NCBI RefSeq assembly: GCF_000244975.1
Contig: NZ_CM001440.1
Span: 4,820,325-4,884,324 of the forward strand
Direction of reading: 5' to 3'
DNA length: 64,000 bases
From: Saccharomonospora cyanea NA-134
Lineage (GTDB): Bacteria > Actinomycetota > Actinomycetes > Mycobacteriales > Pseudonocardiaceae
The stretch's first letter is position 1; each line of letters opens with the position of its first letter. The notes beneath the pieces are model-generated. The model was not told the origin of the DNA, ran no database searches, and saw only the letters and a program-made list of their open reading frames with translations. Made by a program: the position numbers and the translations under genes. This document shows, in pieces, positions 17,830-27,197 of this stretch.

Positions 17830-18978
17830 ATGGACACGATCGGGGCAACGATCCGCCGCCTGCGACGTTGGCGCGGCCTGACACTGGAACAGGCGGCCGG
17901 GCTCGCCGGGATCAGCAAGGGCTACCTGTCGAAGATCGAGAACAGCCGGGTGGCCGTCGACCGGCGCAGCACACTCGTCGCGATCGCGGACGCGTTGCGG
18001 GTCAGCCTGGCCGACATCACCGGCGACGGACTGGAGATTCGCGACCCGGACGCCGACAGTACGGTGCCCGCGATCCGTACCGCCCTGCTCGACAGCGACC
18101 TCGACGACAGCCCGCCGCAGGGTGAGCTGTCGGCACTGCTCGCTGAGACACAGTTGGTCGCCGCGATGCGCCAGGCCAACCAGATGGCCGAGGTGGGCCG
18201 CCGCCTCCCACCACTGATCACCGCTCTGCACACGCATGCCCGGCAACCCGAGGGGCTCCGCGCGCTCGTCAGCGTGGCCCACACCACCTCACTGCTGCTG
18301 AAGGGGCTCGGAGCGCCTGATCTGGCGTGGATCGCGGCCGACCGCGGACACGAGGCCGCCGAGCGGCTCGGTGACCCGCACTGGATCGCACTCGCGGCGT
18401 TCGCGCGCACCCAGGCTCATTCCGGCCTCGGCGCGCACCGCCGAGCGGGCACCCTCGCCCGTGACGCGCTGGAGATCGTGCCCGGCGACGCGATCGACGT
18501 CCGTGGCGCACTCACCTTGACCACCGGTTTCATCGACTCCGTGGTGGGTGACGACCCGTCCGCCGCTCTCGACGAGGCCGAGGGGCTCGCCCGCCATGTC
18601 CAGGACGGCAACCGCCATCACCTGCTTTTCACCCCGGCCAACGTCGTTCTGTGGCGCATGGCGTCGGCGCTTGAGCAGGGCGACTACGCGGCGGCTGCCA
18701 CGCTCGCGAAGTCGGTCCACCCGACCGACCTCGAAATCAACTCGCGCCGCACCACGTACTTCATCGATTACGCCCGCGCACTATGGGGGCTGCGGCGACC
18801 CGACGAAGAGGTCATTGCGCTGCTGGCCCAGGCCGAGAAGATCGGCCCGGTGAGGACCAGGAGCAACGCCTTCGTTCGAGAGATCGTGTCCACGATGGTG
18901 GAACGGGCACGGCGGCAGGCCGTCGCACGTGAGGCTCGGGGCTTGGCATCCCGCATGGGCTTGTTGAAGACAGCCTGA
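17830..18978 (+). CDS. XRE-family transcriptional regulator with helical-repeat C-terminus
   Basis: 382 residues. The N-terminal helix-turn-helix (about 1-60) reads IGATIRRLRRWRGLTLEQAA then GISKGYLSKIENSR, the classic Cro/C1 recognition helix. From about 95 the chain is all-helical, with repeated Ala/Leu-rich hairpins typical of TPR-like sensory domains in actinobacterial XRE proteins. It probably controls its own promoter through the palindrome at 17791-17809 and possibly the divergent small genes. A longer frame from 17686 has no start signal. The ligand is unknown. Confidence 0.85.
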   Translation: MDTIGATIRRLRRWRGLTLEQAAGLAGISKGYLSKIENSRVAVDRRSTLVAIADALRVSLADITGDGLEIRDPDADSTVPAIRTALLDSDLDDSPPQGELSALLAETQLVAAMRQANQMAEVGRRLPPLITALHTHARQPEGLRALVSVAHTTSLLLKGLGAPDLAWIAADRGHEAAERLGDPHWIALAAFARTQAHSGLGAHRRAGTLARDALEIVPGDAIDVRGALTLTTGFIDSVVGDDPSAALDEAEGLARHVQDGNRHHLLFTPANVVLWRMASALEQGDYAAAATLAKSVHPTDLEINSRRTTYFIDYARALWGLRRPDEEVIALLAQAEKIGPVRTRSNAFVREIVSTMVERARRQAVAREARGLASRMGLLKTA

Positions 18979-19128
18979 CAGCACAGCAAGCGGCCCCGGA
19001 CACCACACGGTGCCGGGGCTGGCGACGAGGACACCACGGCAACTGCGATCACGAGCGGGCAGTCCCTCCCTCGCCGGCGTCGTGCTCTCGCTCGTGCCCG
19101 CTTTCGGCACCGGCCCGCGAGGCTGGAT

Positions 19129-19134
19129 TACCGT
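19129..19134 (+). promoter_or_regulatory. Putative -10 box TACCGT of LysR gene
   Basis: TACCGT followed by six bases and the ATG at 19141, matching the leaderless pattern seen elsewhere in the window. Confidence 0.45.
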
Positions 19135-19140
19135 CTGGGT

Positions 19141-20070
19141 ATGTCGCGCATCGACCCTGTGCCGGCCTACACCCTCCGGCAGCTCGCGGCGTTCGTCGCG
19201 GTGGCGGAGACCGGCACGATCAGCGCCGCGGCGGAGCGCGCTCACCTCTCGCCGTCGGCGCTCGCCGGGGCGGTGACCGATCTGGAGAAGGCACTGAAGG
19301 TGCAACTCACGGTGCGCCGCCGGGCTCGCGGCGTGCAACTCACGCCGACGGGCGAAGCCGTGCTCGCTCGCGCCAAGCTGTTGCTGGAGCAGGCGTCCGG
19401 ACTCCAGACCGACGCCGCGGGCGTGGGTGGCGTGGTCACCGGGCCGATCGCGCTGGGCTGCTACCCGTCGCTCAGCCCGACGGTCCTGCCGTCGCTGCTG
19501 CACGCCTTCACCCAGCGGTACCCGAAGGTGACGGTGGAGCTTCACGAAGACACCCAGAACCGCCTCGGGACCCGCCTCGAAGAAGGCGAACTCGACCTCG
19601 CCATCGTCTACGACCTCGACCTGCCGCCGGAATGGCAGACAGCACGCCTGGCCACCCGCTCACCGGCGGTGTTGCTGCCGACCGATCACCCACTCGCCTC
19701 ACTCGACGGGCCACTGCGGCTCGCCGACCTCGCCGACGAACCCATGGTGTTGCTCGACGCGCCTCCGAGTTCCCACCACGCGACGGAGGTGTGCAGGCTC
19801 GCCGGGTTCGCGCCGAGGGTGGCGTACCGGACACAGAACTTCGAGACGGCCAGGTCGTTCGTCGGTCGGGGACTCGGCTGGACCCTGCTGGTACAGCGTC
19901 CCGAGCACGACGTCACCTACGAGGGACTTGGTGTGGTGGTGCGCACCGACCTCACACCCCGGCCCGGCCCCGTCGACGTCGTTCTGGCGTGGCAACGGGG
20001 GGCCATGCTCAGCAAGGCGTCGCGCACCTTCGTCGAGTTCGCCTTCAGCTCCGCGAGCCGGGCGGAGTAG
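19141..20070 (+). CDS. LysR-family transcriptional regulator
   Basis: 309 residues. The winged HTH occupies the first 65: YTLRQLAAFVAVAETGTISA, then AAERAHLSPSALAGAVTDLE. A periplasmic-binding-protein-like effector domain follows (IALGCYPSLSPTVLPSLLHAF, DLAIVYDLDLP). LysR proteins usually regulate a neighbouring gene set in response to a pathway metabolite. Here the next two genes in the same direction, an MHS transporter and a flavin monooxygenase, are the natural targets. The effector is probably an aromatic acid, but the sequence does not say which. Confidence 0.9.
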   Translation: MSRIDPVPAYTLRQLAAFVAVAETGTISAAAERAHLSPSALAGAVTDLEKALKVQLTVRRRARGVQLTPTGEAVLARAKLLLEQASGLQTDAAGVGGVVTGPIALGCYPSLSPTVLPSLLHAFTQRYPKVTVELHEDTQNRLGTRLEEGELDLAIVYDLDLPPEWQTARLATRSPAVLLPTDHPLASLDGPLRLADLADEPMVLLDAPPSSHHATEVCRLAGFAPRVAYRTQNFETARSFVGRGLGWTLLVQRPEHDVTYEGLGVVVRTDLTPRPGPVDVVLAWQRGAMLSKASRTFVEFAFSSASRAE

Positions 20071-20227
20071 CAGCGGCTTCCCAGCGGCTACCTGCGCTTT
20101 CCCGCACTTCCACGGAAATTCCGACCAGACTGGCCGGAATATCCCGCTTTTCCCGTGCCCCTGCCTGCGGTGATGCTCCTCAACACCGAGCTGCACCCGT
20201 GTCACGGATCGGAAAGGCAACGTCGCC

Positions 20228-21544
20228 ATGACGACAACCGACCTCGCCGCGAAGCCACCCACGATGTCGGCACGACAGGCTCGCCGCGCTGTCACGTCGA
20301 GTTTCGTCGGGACCGCCATCGAGTGGTACGACTTCTTCATCTACGGGACCGCCGCGGCGCTGGTGATCGGACCGCAGTTCTTCCCCGCCTCCTCCTCGCT
20401 GGCCTCCACGCTCGCGGCTTTCGCCACGTTCGCGGTCGGCTTCGTCGCACGACCGATCGGTGGCGTGGTGATGGGGCACTTCGGCGACCGCATCGGCCGC
20501 AAGTCGATGCTGGTGCTGTCGCTGACGATGATGGGCCTCGCCACCGTGGGCATCGGTCTGCTGCCGAACTACGACGCGATCGGTGTGCTCGCGCCGATCC
20601 TGCTGGTCGTGTTCCGGTTCGCGCAGGGCATCGGCGTCGGCGGCGAGTGGGGTGGCGCGGTGCTGATGGCGACGGAGAACGCTCCCCCTGGCAAGCGCGG
20701 CCTCTACGGTGCCGCGCCGCAGATCGGGGTGCCCGCGGGCGTGCTCGCCGCGAACCTGGTGTTCCTCCTCATCACCCAGGTCCTGGACGACGAGTCGTTC
20801 CAGTCGTGGGGCTGGCGTGTCCCGTTCCTGCTCAGCGCCGTTCTCGTGGGCATCGCCATGTGGATTCGCCTCGGCGTGCTGGAAAGCCCCGAGTTCAGGC
20901 AGGTCAAGCAGGAGGAGCGCGTCGCGAAGCTCCCGATCGTCGAGGTGCTCACCAAGAACCTGCGGTACGTGCTGCTGGCCGCCGGCACGTTCATCGCCAC
21001 CAACGGCATCGCCTACGCGTTCATGGTCTACGTGCTGACCTACGGCACCGAGGAACTCGGCTTCGAACGGTCCACGATGCTGTGGTTGCTGATCGTGTCG
21101 TGTCCGGTGTGGATGGCGGGCATGGCGTTGGCCGCCGCGAAGTCCGACGTGCTCGGTCGCCGCCGGGTCTACACCTGGAGTTCGCTGGCGCTCCTCGTCG
21201 TCGCCGCGCTGTTCTTCCCGCTGATCGACACGGCGTCGCTGCCCGTCATGCTCGTCGCGATGGTGGTGATGGCGGCCGTGCTCGGCACCACCGCCGGTCC
21301 GCAGTCGGCGCTGTTCGCGGAGCTGTTCCCCGCCCACATCCGCTACAGCGGCGCCTCGCTGGGCTACCAGATCGGGGCCATTCTCGGCGGCGGGCTCGCG
21401 CCCTTCATCTCCACGTCACTGTTCGCGGCGTTCGGTACGTCGTGGGCGATCACCGGCTACTTCGTCGTCATCGCCGCAATCAGCCTCGGCTCGGTCCTGG
21501 CTCTGCCCGAGACCCGCCGCGTGTCCACGGAGGGGGAGCACTGA
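20228..21544 (+). CDS. MHS-family (MFS) metabolite:proton symporter
   Basis: 438 residues with twelve predicted hydrophobic segments. The MHS signature SSFVGTAIEWYDFFIYGTAA starts the first helix; the MFS loop motif GHFGDRIGRKSML lies between helices 2 and 3; QGIGVGGEWGGAVLMATENA is typical of the shikimate/proline-betaine/aromatic-acid branch. It imports an organic acid with protons. Its position between a LysR regulator and an aromatic-ring-type flavin monooxygenase suggests an aromatic acid as substrate. Two bases separate its stop from the next ATG, so the two are one operon. Confidence 0.88.
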   Translation: MTTTDLAAKPPTMSARQARRAVTSSFVGTAIEWYDFFIYGTAAALVIGPQFFPASSSLASTLAAFATFAVGFVARPIGGVVMGHFGDRIGRKSMLVLSLTMMGLATVGIGLLPNYDAIGVLAPILLVVFRFAQGIGVGGEWGGAVLMATENAPPGKRGLYGAAPQIGVPAGVLAANLVFLLITQVLDDESFQSWGWRVPFLLSAVLVGIAMWIRLGVLESPEFRQVKQEERVAKLPIVEVLTKNLRYVLLAAGTFIATNGIAYAFMVYVLTYGTEELGFERSTMLWLLIVSCPVWMAGMALAAAKSDVLGRRRVYTWSSLALLVVAALFFPLIDTASLPVMLVAMVVMAAVLGTTAGPQSALFAELFPAHIRYSGASLGYQIGAILGGGLAPFISTSLFAAFGTSWAITGYFVVIAAISLGSVLALPETRRVSTEGEH

Positions 21545-21546
21545 CG

Positions 21547-23463
21547 ATGTCCGCCTACTACCAACCTCGGAGGTATCCGGCTTCGGACTTCCCCTCCACG
21601 CCGGACGACGACACGGCGCTGCCGGTCGTCGTCGTGGGCGCGGGCCCGGTGGGCATGGCCGTGGCCCTCGGGCTGGCGAACCGCGGGGTGCCGGTGACGA
21701 TCCTCGAAGCCGCCGACCGGGTCTCCTTCGGCAGCAGGGCCATCTGCGTCTCCCGGCACAGCCTCGAAGTGGCCGAGCGACTCGGGTTCGGCGCGGAGGT
21801 GGAGAGAATCGCGCTGCCGTGGCTCGGCGGGCGCAGCTTCTACCGCGACCGTGAGGTGCTGCGGTTCGAGATGCCACACAGCACCTCGGACGTGCGTGGG
21901 CCGATGGTCAACGTCTCGCAGTCGGAACTCGAACAGGTCATGGTCGACGCGCTGACCTCCAACCCACTGGTCACGTTGCACTGGGCGGCCGAGGTGTCCG
22001 GCGTCGAACAGGACGCCGAGCAGGTGCGGTTGACCGTCGACACCGCGTTCGGCTCCCGGCGACTGCGGGCACGGTGGGTCGTGGCGGCCGACGGCGCGCG
22101 CAGCAGGCTGCGCAAGCTGAGCGGGTTGCGCATGGAGGGCGACACGTACGAGGGACAGTACGTCATCGCCGACATCCACTGGCGGTCCGGCCTGCCGGCG
22201 GAGCGGCTGGTGTGGTTCGACGCGCCGAGCAACCCCGGCTCGACCATCATCATGCACCAGCAGCCGAACGACATCTGGCGCATCGACTACCAACTCGACG
22301 CCTCCGACGACCCCGAACTGGAGACCAGCGAGGAACGCATCCGCGACCGCATCAGCAGGCACCTGACGTGGTTGCGCAACGACGTTCCCTGGACGTTGGA
22401 GTGGCACGGCTACTACCGGGCCCGCGCGCTGGCGTTGCGGGACTTCCGGCACGGCCGGGTCCTCTTCGCGGGCGACGCCGCGCACCTGGTGCCGATCTTC
22501 GGCGTGCGGGGCCTCAACTCCGGCATGGAGGACGCCGAGACGCTCGCCTGGCAGCTCGCGGCGGTCGTGGGCGGCCACGGTGACGAGTCGCTGCTGCGCG
22601 CCTACTCCGCCGAGCGGCACGCGGCGTGGCGGCAGAACGTGGACAACGCGAGTAAGTCCACTTTGGTCATGTCGCCCGGTGGGCACGGCTTCCGCACCAC
22701 GCGCGACGCGGTGCTCGCGTTGGCCACCGAACGTTCCGAGTTCTCACACCTGGTGAACCCGCGCCAGTCGAGCGCCACGCACGCACACGCGTCACCGCTG
22801 ACATGGCCGGTGGAGCCGGACGTCACGGGTGCTCTGCCGGGCGACCCGCTGGAGGACCGCAAGGTACTGGTGAGGGCCGTCGGCGGGGTCGAGGAGTCGT
22901 CGTTGAACGCGGTCCGGGGAACCGGGTTCGCGTTCCTCGGGTTCGAGCTCGCGCCCTCCGACGCCGACGTCGTCGCGGCGAGTGCCGAGCAGCTCGCCGA
23001 GTCGCTACCCGCCGAGCAGGTCCGCGCCGTCGTGACGGCCGCACCCGGTTCGGCCGTCGAGCCGGGTGACGACCTCACCGTCGTCGAGGACCCGGACGCC
23101 GCACTCGCCCAGGCCCTGGGCGCCCGCGCCGGCGAGGTGTTCGTGGTGCGTCCGGACGGACTGATCCTGTGCCGCGTCACCGACCTGAGCGCGTTGTCCG
23201 ACGTGGCCCGCCACCTCGTGTCCGGGACCGCGCCCACCGGCGGCATCGCACCGTCGCGTGTGGAGGGCGGGCTGCCGTCACCGGAGTCGAGGCGGGAACG
23301 CGTGTGGCTCGCCCTGTCACGCGCTCTGGACTCCGCCGCGGAGTCCGACCGGGAAGGCATGCTGACCCGGTTGGCGATGCTGCTGGGCGACAAGGTCGGC
23401 CACGAGGCGTTCGAGGAGCTGCTGGAGGCCGCCCAGCGCACGGCGAAGACCGCGCGGGAGTAA
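21547..23463 (+). CDS. FAD-dependent aromatic monooxygenase (MhpA-like) with DUF2783-like tail
   Basis: 638 residues. The FAD-binding Rossmann motif VVVVGAGPVGMAVALGLANR is near residue 30, the second FAD/NAD motif is VVAADGARSRLRKLSGL, and the GD motif is RVLFAGDAAHLVPIFGVRGLN: a class A aromatic hydroxylase of the PheA/MhpA group. A thioredoxin-like C-terminal region follows. The last 50 or so residues (VWLALSRALDSA ... LTRLAMLLGDKVG) resemble DUF2783, normally a separate small protein encoded next to such enzymes. GGAGGGGG precedes the ATG at 21547. The likely reaction is NAD(P)H-dependent hydroxylation of a phenolic acid taken up by the preceding transporter. No ring-cleavage gene is present. 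Confidence 0.87.
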   Translation: MSAYYQPRRYPASDFPSTPDDDTALPVVVVGAGPVGMAVALGLANRGVPVTILEAADRVSFGSRAICVSRHSLEVAERLGFGAEVERIALPWLGGRSFYRDREVLRFEMPHSTSDVRGPMVNVSQSELEQVMVDALTSNPLVTLHWAAEVSGVEQDAEQVRLTVDTAFGSRRLRARWVVAADGARSRLRKLSGLRMEGDTYEGQYVIADIHWRSGLPAERLVWFDAPSNPGSTIIMHQQPNDIWRIDYQLDASDDPELETSEERIRDRISRHLTWLRNDVPWTLEWHGYYRARALALRDFRHGRVLFAGDAAHLVPIFGVRGLNSGMEDAETLAWQLAAVVGGHGDESLLRAYSAERHAAWRQNVDNASKSTLVMSPGGHGFRTTRDAVLALATERSEFSHLVNPRQSSATHAHASPLTWPVEPDVTGALPGDPLEDRKVLVRAVGGVEESSLNAVRGTGFAFLGFELAPSDADVVAASAEQLAESLPAEQVRAVVTAAPGSAVEPGDDLTVVEDPDAALAQALGARAGEVFVVRPDGLILCRVTDLSALSDVARHLVSGTAPTGGIAPSRVEGGLPSPESRRERVWLALSRALDSAAESDREGMLTRLAMLLGDKVGHEAFEELLEAAQRTAKTARE

Positions 23464-23464
23464 G

Positions 23465-24292
23465 GGCCGGACTCGGCCTGCCGGGAGTGCACCTCAACGG
23501 CAGCGTGGCAGGAGCATGCCACGGCCCTGCCGCGCTCGTGGTGGAAGTGCGAGCCTGAACCGTCCAGCGAGCATGGGCGGGGAGGCGGTGGACGTGGAAG
23601 CGACTACCCGGCGGACCGTCGTGGAGGTCTCGCCACGGTGGCGATCCTCGGTGTGACCGCCACCGTGGTCTGTCTCTACCCGTTAATCCACATGGAGATC
23701 CGATACCGGGTCCGGTTCGGTGACGCGGGCGACAGGTAACGGGAGCAGTTCGCCTCCGTACTTGGACATCACTGACCGCACACCGTTGGCCTGTGACGTG
23801 TACGACCCGAACCACGGCGGAGGCTTCCACGAGGGCAACGAGAAATTGGGCTTCCCCGGCTTCATCTCAGGACAGGACGCCGAGTTCCGGTCGCTGGCGA
23901 AGCAGCTCGGAGCCGACGGTTGGGTGAGGTGGAACAGCAACGACTTCGCTACCAAGTGGCCGACGTGAGAGCCGCCCTGCCCGAAGTCCGCCGAATCGAT
24001 CACTTCGCCTGGTACGAAGGGGGCCCGGGTGTGGGTGGGTGCCGGGACGCTGCTCGGTTGTGCCCTGGCAGTGCGGTTCCTCAATGCGGAGAGTCCTGAC
24101 CCTGACCCTGTGGCGGCATCCTGTTCACCCGTCGGCGTGAGTCGACCGCCACCACAAGCATCCTCCGCACGGCGAGGCCGGCCGAACGAGGCAGCAGGTC
24201 AATGCGTGGCCTCACCGATGTAGCGATCGACGCCCCGGCAGCGACAGGAAGTCAAGAAGCCAACCGCGCAAAATCCGCTCGAAGGGATTGGT
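23465..24292. other. 828-bp stretch of weak coding content
   Basis: This gap marks the change from the catabolic cluster to the defence region. It contains an 11-bp perfect inverted repeat (CCACGGTGGCG at 23633-23643, complement at 23658-23668, 14-nt loop), which may end the monooxygenase transcript. It also contains one possible short gene at 23720-23968. Other open frames look like noise. Mixed, partly disrupted reading frames suggest decay. Confidence 0.4.
23720..23968 (+). CDS. Possible small hypothetical protein or gene remnant
   Basis: An 82-residue frame from a GTG, containing LACDVYDPNHGGGFHEGNEK and NEKLGFPGFISGQDAEF, with aromatic residues near the end (WVRWNSNDFATKW). The composition looks protein-like, not random, but there is no ribosome binding site, no partner and no family I recognise. 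It could be the 3' remnant of a longer gene, since a hydrophobic stretch is readable upstream in another frame (ILGVTATVVCLYPLI). Low confidence. Confidence 0.3.
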   Translation: MTRATGNGSSSPPYLDITDRTPLACDVYDPNHGGGFHEGNEKLGFPGFISGQDAEFRSLAKQLGADGWVRWNSNDFATKWPT

Positions 24293-24808
24293 ATGGACAC
24301 ATCGGAGGCGTGGCTCCTTGCGAGAGGTTCGACCTGCGACTGCGTGACTTGCTACTACTGCGACCGCCACGTTGACGGCCATCACCACCAGCACGACCAT
24401 TTCCCGATTCCCAAAATGGCGGGTGGGACTGCCGTGGTACCGGCGTGCCTTGAGTGCCACGACCTCAAGGACCGGTACACCCTCGCCCGTCGCTGGCCTG
24501 TCAGCGGGTACTTCGAAGCTCTGCGGGGTCTGATGGGAGAAGCTCTCATCTCTCTGGAGAAGCAGGATTCCGAAACGGCTGCCTTCGACTGGTTGGCAAG
24601 CCATCCATCGTTGAGCGACGAAGCTGTTCTCGCGCGTTGGAGCGATCTACCGCCACTGAGCAGAGTTCTCTACGGGAAACTACGCCGACTGCACGAGGAG
24701 GAGTTGTTCCGGCAGCGCAAGAACGGACTCGAACCATCCCACACCTCTGCACTGGTCGCGGCATTGCGCAGTACGTCGGCTGACCGTATCCGCCACAACG
24801 CTTCATGA
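24293..24808 (+). CDS. HNH-type nuclease-like protein
   Basis: 171 residues. The first 60 form an HNH-like metal finger: CVTCYYCDRHVDGHHHQHDH followed by CLECHDLKDRY, i.e. CxxC, a His-rich strand with HDHF and a second CxxC before the helix. The remainder is helical with charged residues and no second domain. HNH proteins nick or cut DNA; the substrate is not indicated. It lies at the left edge of the defence locus, convergent with the UvrD-type helicase gene and on the opposite strand, so it is a separate unit. Base composition is less GC-rich than the housekeeping genes, suggesting transfer. Confidence 0.68.
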   Translation: MDTSEAWLLARGSTCDCVTCYYCDRHVDGHHHQHDHFPIPKMAGGTAVVPACLECHDLKDRYTLARRWPVSGYFEALRGLMGEALISLEKQDSETAAFDWLASHPSLSDEAVLARWSDLPPLSRVLYGKLRRLHEEELFRQRKNGLEPSHTSALVAALRSTSADRIRHNAS

Positions 24809-25022
24809 ATCACTTCAGCAGTTCCACCGGTGCTCCCTCCTGGGAGGTCTACCGATGGTCAAAGCACGAACGAAGAATCCCCCGGGGCCGCGCTGCGGGG
24901 ATTGCGGCCCCTGTGTCGCCCTCCTACTCGCCTGCAGCGACACGCACCGATTCCGGGCCACTATGCCACCGCTTCTGTTGGTGAACGAGAGCGTTCCAGG
25001 CCAGGACGGGGCGTGTTGGGAC

Positions 25023-27197
25023 TCACCCGTCAGCCTCGGCCAGCAACTCGGAGGGCACTCCGGTCCATGAGACATACAGGTACTCACGAGCGCGAGAACC
25101 AGCCACGTAGAGCAGTCCCCGTTCCCGCGCCCATGCGGCGTCACGATCCGGCTCCTCGAGATCCCGAACAAATCGCGGGGGAAGTTCGCGCCGAGAGGCG
25201 CCCACGATCGCGACCGCACGGTATTCGAGTCCTTTGGCGCGATGCATGGTCATCACCCGCACGACATCACCAAGAGCGTTCTCGTCCGTTCCTGCGCCTA
25301 CCTCAGCGACGGGCACCCCGGCCATCGACAGGGTGTGTACCAGGTCAGCAACACCTCGATTCGCCCGCGAGACGACTGCCATCTGCGGCCAGGTCACTCC
25401 GACTTGGCGCCATGACCGGAGTTTGTCGGCCAACGCCGCCTGTTCCGCCGCCGAGCTGTTGAAGCCGCGTGCCTCCGGAGCGGGGCCCCCGAACTCCGAA
25501 CGCGCGCCCGCCAGAGATTCGGCTTCGCCCTCAAGGTCATCCACGTCGTGTCCGTAGGCAACCTTCAGCGACCAACCAAGGATCTCCCGCGAGGTCCGGT
25601 AGTTCACGGTGAGCCGCCGGGAACGGCCCCTCGTTTCGATGCCGTACCGCGACAGGACGATCGGCTTGCCGTAGATCCGCTGGTGTGCGTCACCCACGAT
25701 GAACAGGTCGTCCCTGTCATGAGGCACCAACGCCCGGATGAGTCTCCAGTGGGCCGGATGCAGGTCCTGCGCTTCGTCCACGACGGCGTGGCGGTATCGA
25801 GGAAGGGCGCTGCGCCGAACACCACTGTCGAGCCCAGGGTCGTCGTGCGGATTCAGTTGTGCGGCGATGGTCGCGGCCCGGGCTGCGACCTGCGTGAAGG
25901 TGATCAAGTTCTGGGCGTTGAGGAGTTGGGTGAACCGTTCGAACACCGTCCACAGATCCACCCGTTGAAGCCGGGAGATGCGCCTGCCTCTTCCGCTGCG
26001 GGACGCGGTGAGGTATTCGGCTCGTTCCTCGATTCCTTGGGCGAGTACCACTTCGTTCCACTCGCTCTGCAGGAAGGAGATGTCCCACTTGTCGGAAGCC
26101 GCCGCCCGGGCGGTCTCCCATGCCTGCAGCACGCTCGGGTCATCGTCCCTCCGCGGTGTCGGCCTGGTTCCGTCCCCGGTGCGGAGGATGCGCTGGGCAA
26201 GGGAGTCGATGTTGACGACGTCGACCCGGCGCAGCAGCTCCGGTCCCGCCAGTTCGGTGAGCTGGGCTTCGATGTTCTGCGCCAGGTTGCGGGTGAAGGT
26301 CGTGAACAACACCTTCGCGTCACTGCCCTCCCTGTCGAGGCGTTGTGCGAGGTGCCGAGCCCGGTGGATGGCGGTCACGGTCTTGCCCGTGCCTGCTCCC
26401 CCGGTCACGCGGTAGGGCCCCTTCCAGCCGTCACGGTAGGCGAGCCTGCGCTGCAACGGGTGCAGCCAGATCCGCCAGGCCTTGAGGTCCGCGTCGAGCG
26501 CCGCACGCAGTTCCTCCGGGCTGCCGTCCGTGAGGACGAGCCTGGACTGGGGCCGGTCGAGCGCCCCCAGCAGGTCGCCGGTGTCGATGTCCGGTTCGAC
26601 CTCGGCGATGAGGTCGACCCACACTTCCTCCACACCGCGACCGGCGGCGAGGTCCAGGACCGCGTTCCCCTGCACTCCCGGCAGTTCCTCGGCGACCGTG
26701 AGGAGCTGGTCCTCGTCGGTGATGGCCACCAGGCGTTCGGCGATGTCGTTGTCGATACCGAAGCGCCGGAGGTCACGTGCCCGGACACCGTTGAGGACAG
26801 GACTACGTCGAGGTTGCGTGCTCGACACCGAGCTGGCCCGGGTGATCGCCTCGCCGAGGGCCGCGGCGTCCACCACGTCGAGGGCGCCGGTCACCTCGTT
26901 CACCCCGAAACGCAGCTTGGCCGCGTAGGTGTAGGCATCGTCGTGCGGCTTCACCGCCACGAGCACGTATCCCCCGGCCCGGGGAAGTTCGATGAGAACC
27001 GCGCGCCAGAAATCGGTCACCCGCGCTGTCTTGATTCGCGGATCGGTGACGCCTTCGGGGGTTTTGAGATCGAGCCCGGTCAGGTCGGGTCTCTCCTGCA
27101 GTTTGACCACGAAGTCGAGGACTCGGTTCTTCACCGACCCGTCCAGTGCGGAGTAGCTCTTGCCGAACAGGTCCGACACCACCACGCGAGTACTCAT
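25023..27197 (-). CDS. UvrD/Rep-type SF1 helicase with RelE-like N-terminal domain
   Basis: 724 residues. The helicase core has Walker A VTGGAGTGKTVTAIHRARHL near 265, FTTFTRNLA (motif Ia), VVDEAQDLHPAHWR (motif II, DEAQ), GDAHQRIYG (III), TVNYRTS (IV) and MTMHRAKGLEYRAV (V), ending with a VAGSRAREYLYVSWTG helicase VI region. Residues 1-95 (SDLFGKSYSALDGSVKNRV, later FWRAVLIE and VKPHDDAYTYAAK) have the spacing of a RelE/ParE-like fold. SF1 enzymes translocate 3'-5' on single-stranded DNA; the role of the RelE-like part is unknown. The start ATG overlaps the stop of the giant helicase gene by one base (TGATG), so the two are co-translated. Confidence 0.85.
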   Translation of the reverse strand: MSTRVVVSDLFGKSYSALDGSVKNRVLDFVVKLQERPDLTGLDLKTPEGVTDPRIKTARVTDFWRAVLIELPRAGGYVLVAVKPHDDAYTYAAKLRFGVNEVTGALDVVDAAALGEAITRASSVSSTQPRRSPVLNGVRARDLRRFGIDNDIAERLVAITDEDQLLTVAEELPGVQGNAVLDLAAGRGVEEVWVDLIAEVEPDIDTGDLLGALDRPQSRLVLTDGSPEELRAALDADLKAWRIWLHPLQRRLAYRDGWKGPYRVTGGAGTGKTVTAIHRARHLAQRLDREGSDAKVLFTTFTRNLAQNIEAQLTELAGPELLRRVDVVNIDSLAQRILRTGDGTRPTPRRDDDPSVLQAWETARAAASDKWDISFLQSEWNEVVLAQGIEERAEYLTASRSGRGRRISRLQRVDLWTVFERFTQLLNAQNLITFTQVAARAATIAAQLNPHDDPGLDSGVRRSALPRYRHAVVDEAQDLHPAHWRLIRALVPHDRDDLFIVGDAHQRIYGKPIVLSRYGIETRGRSRRLTVNYRTSREILGWSLKVAYGHDVDDLEGEAESLAGARSEFGGPAPEARGFNSSAAEQAALADKLRSWRQVGVTWPQMAVVSRANRGVADLVHTLSMAGVPVAEVGAGTDENALGDVVRVMTMHRAKGLEYRAVAIVGASRRELPPRFVRDLEEPDRDAAWARERGLLYVAGSRAREYLYVSWTGVPSELLAEADG

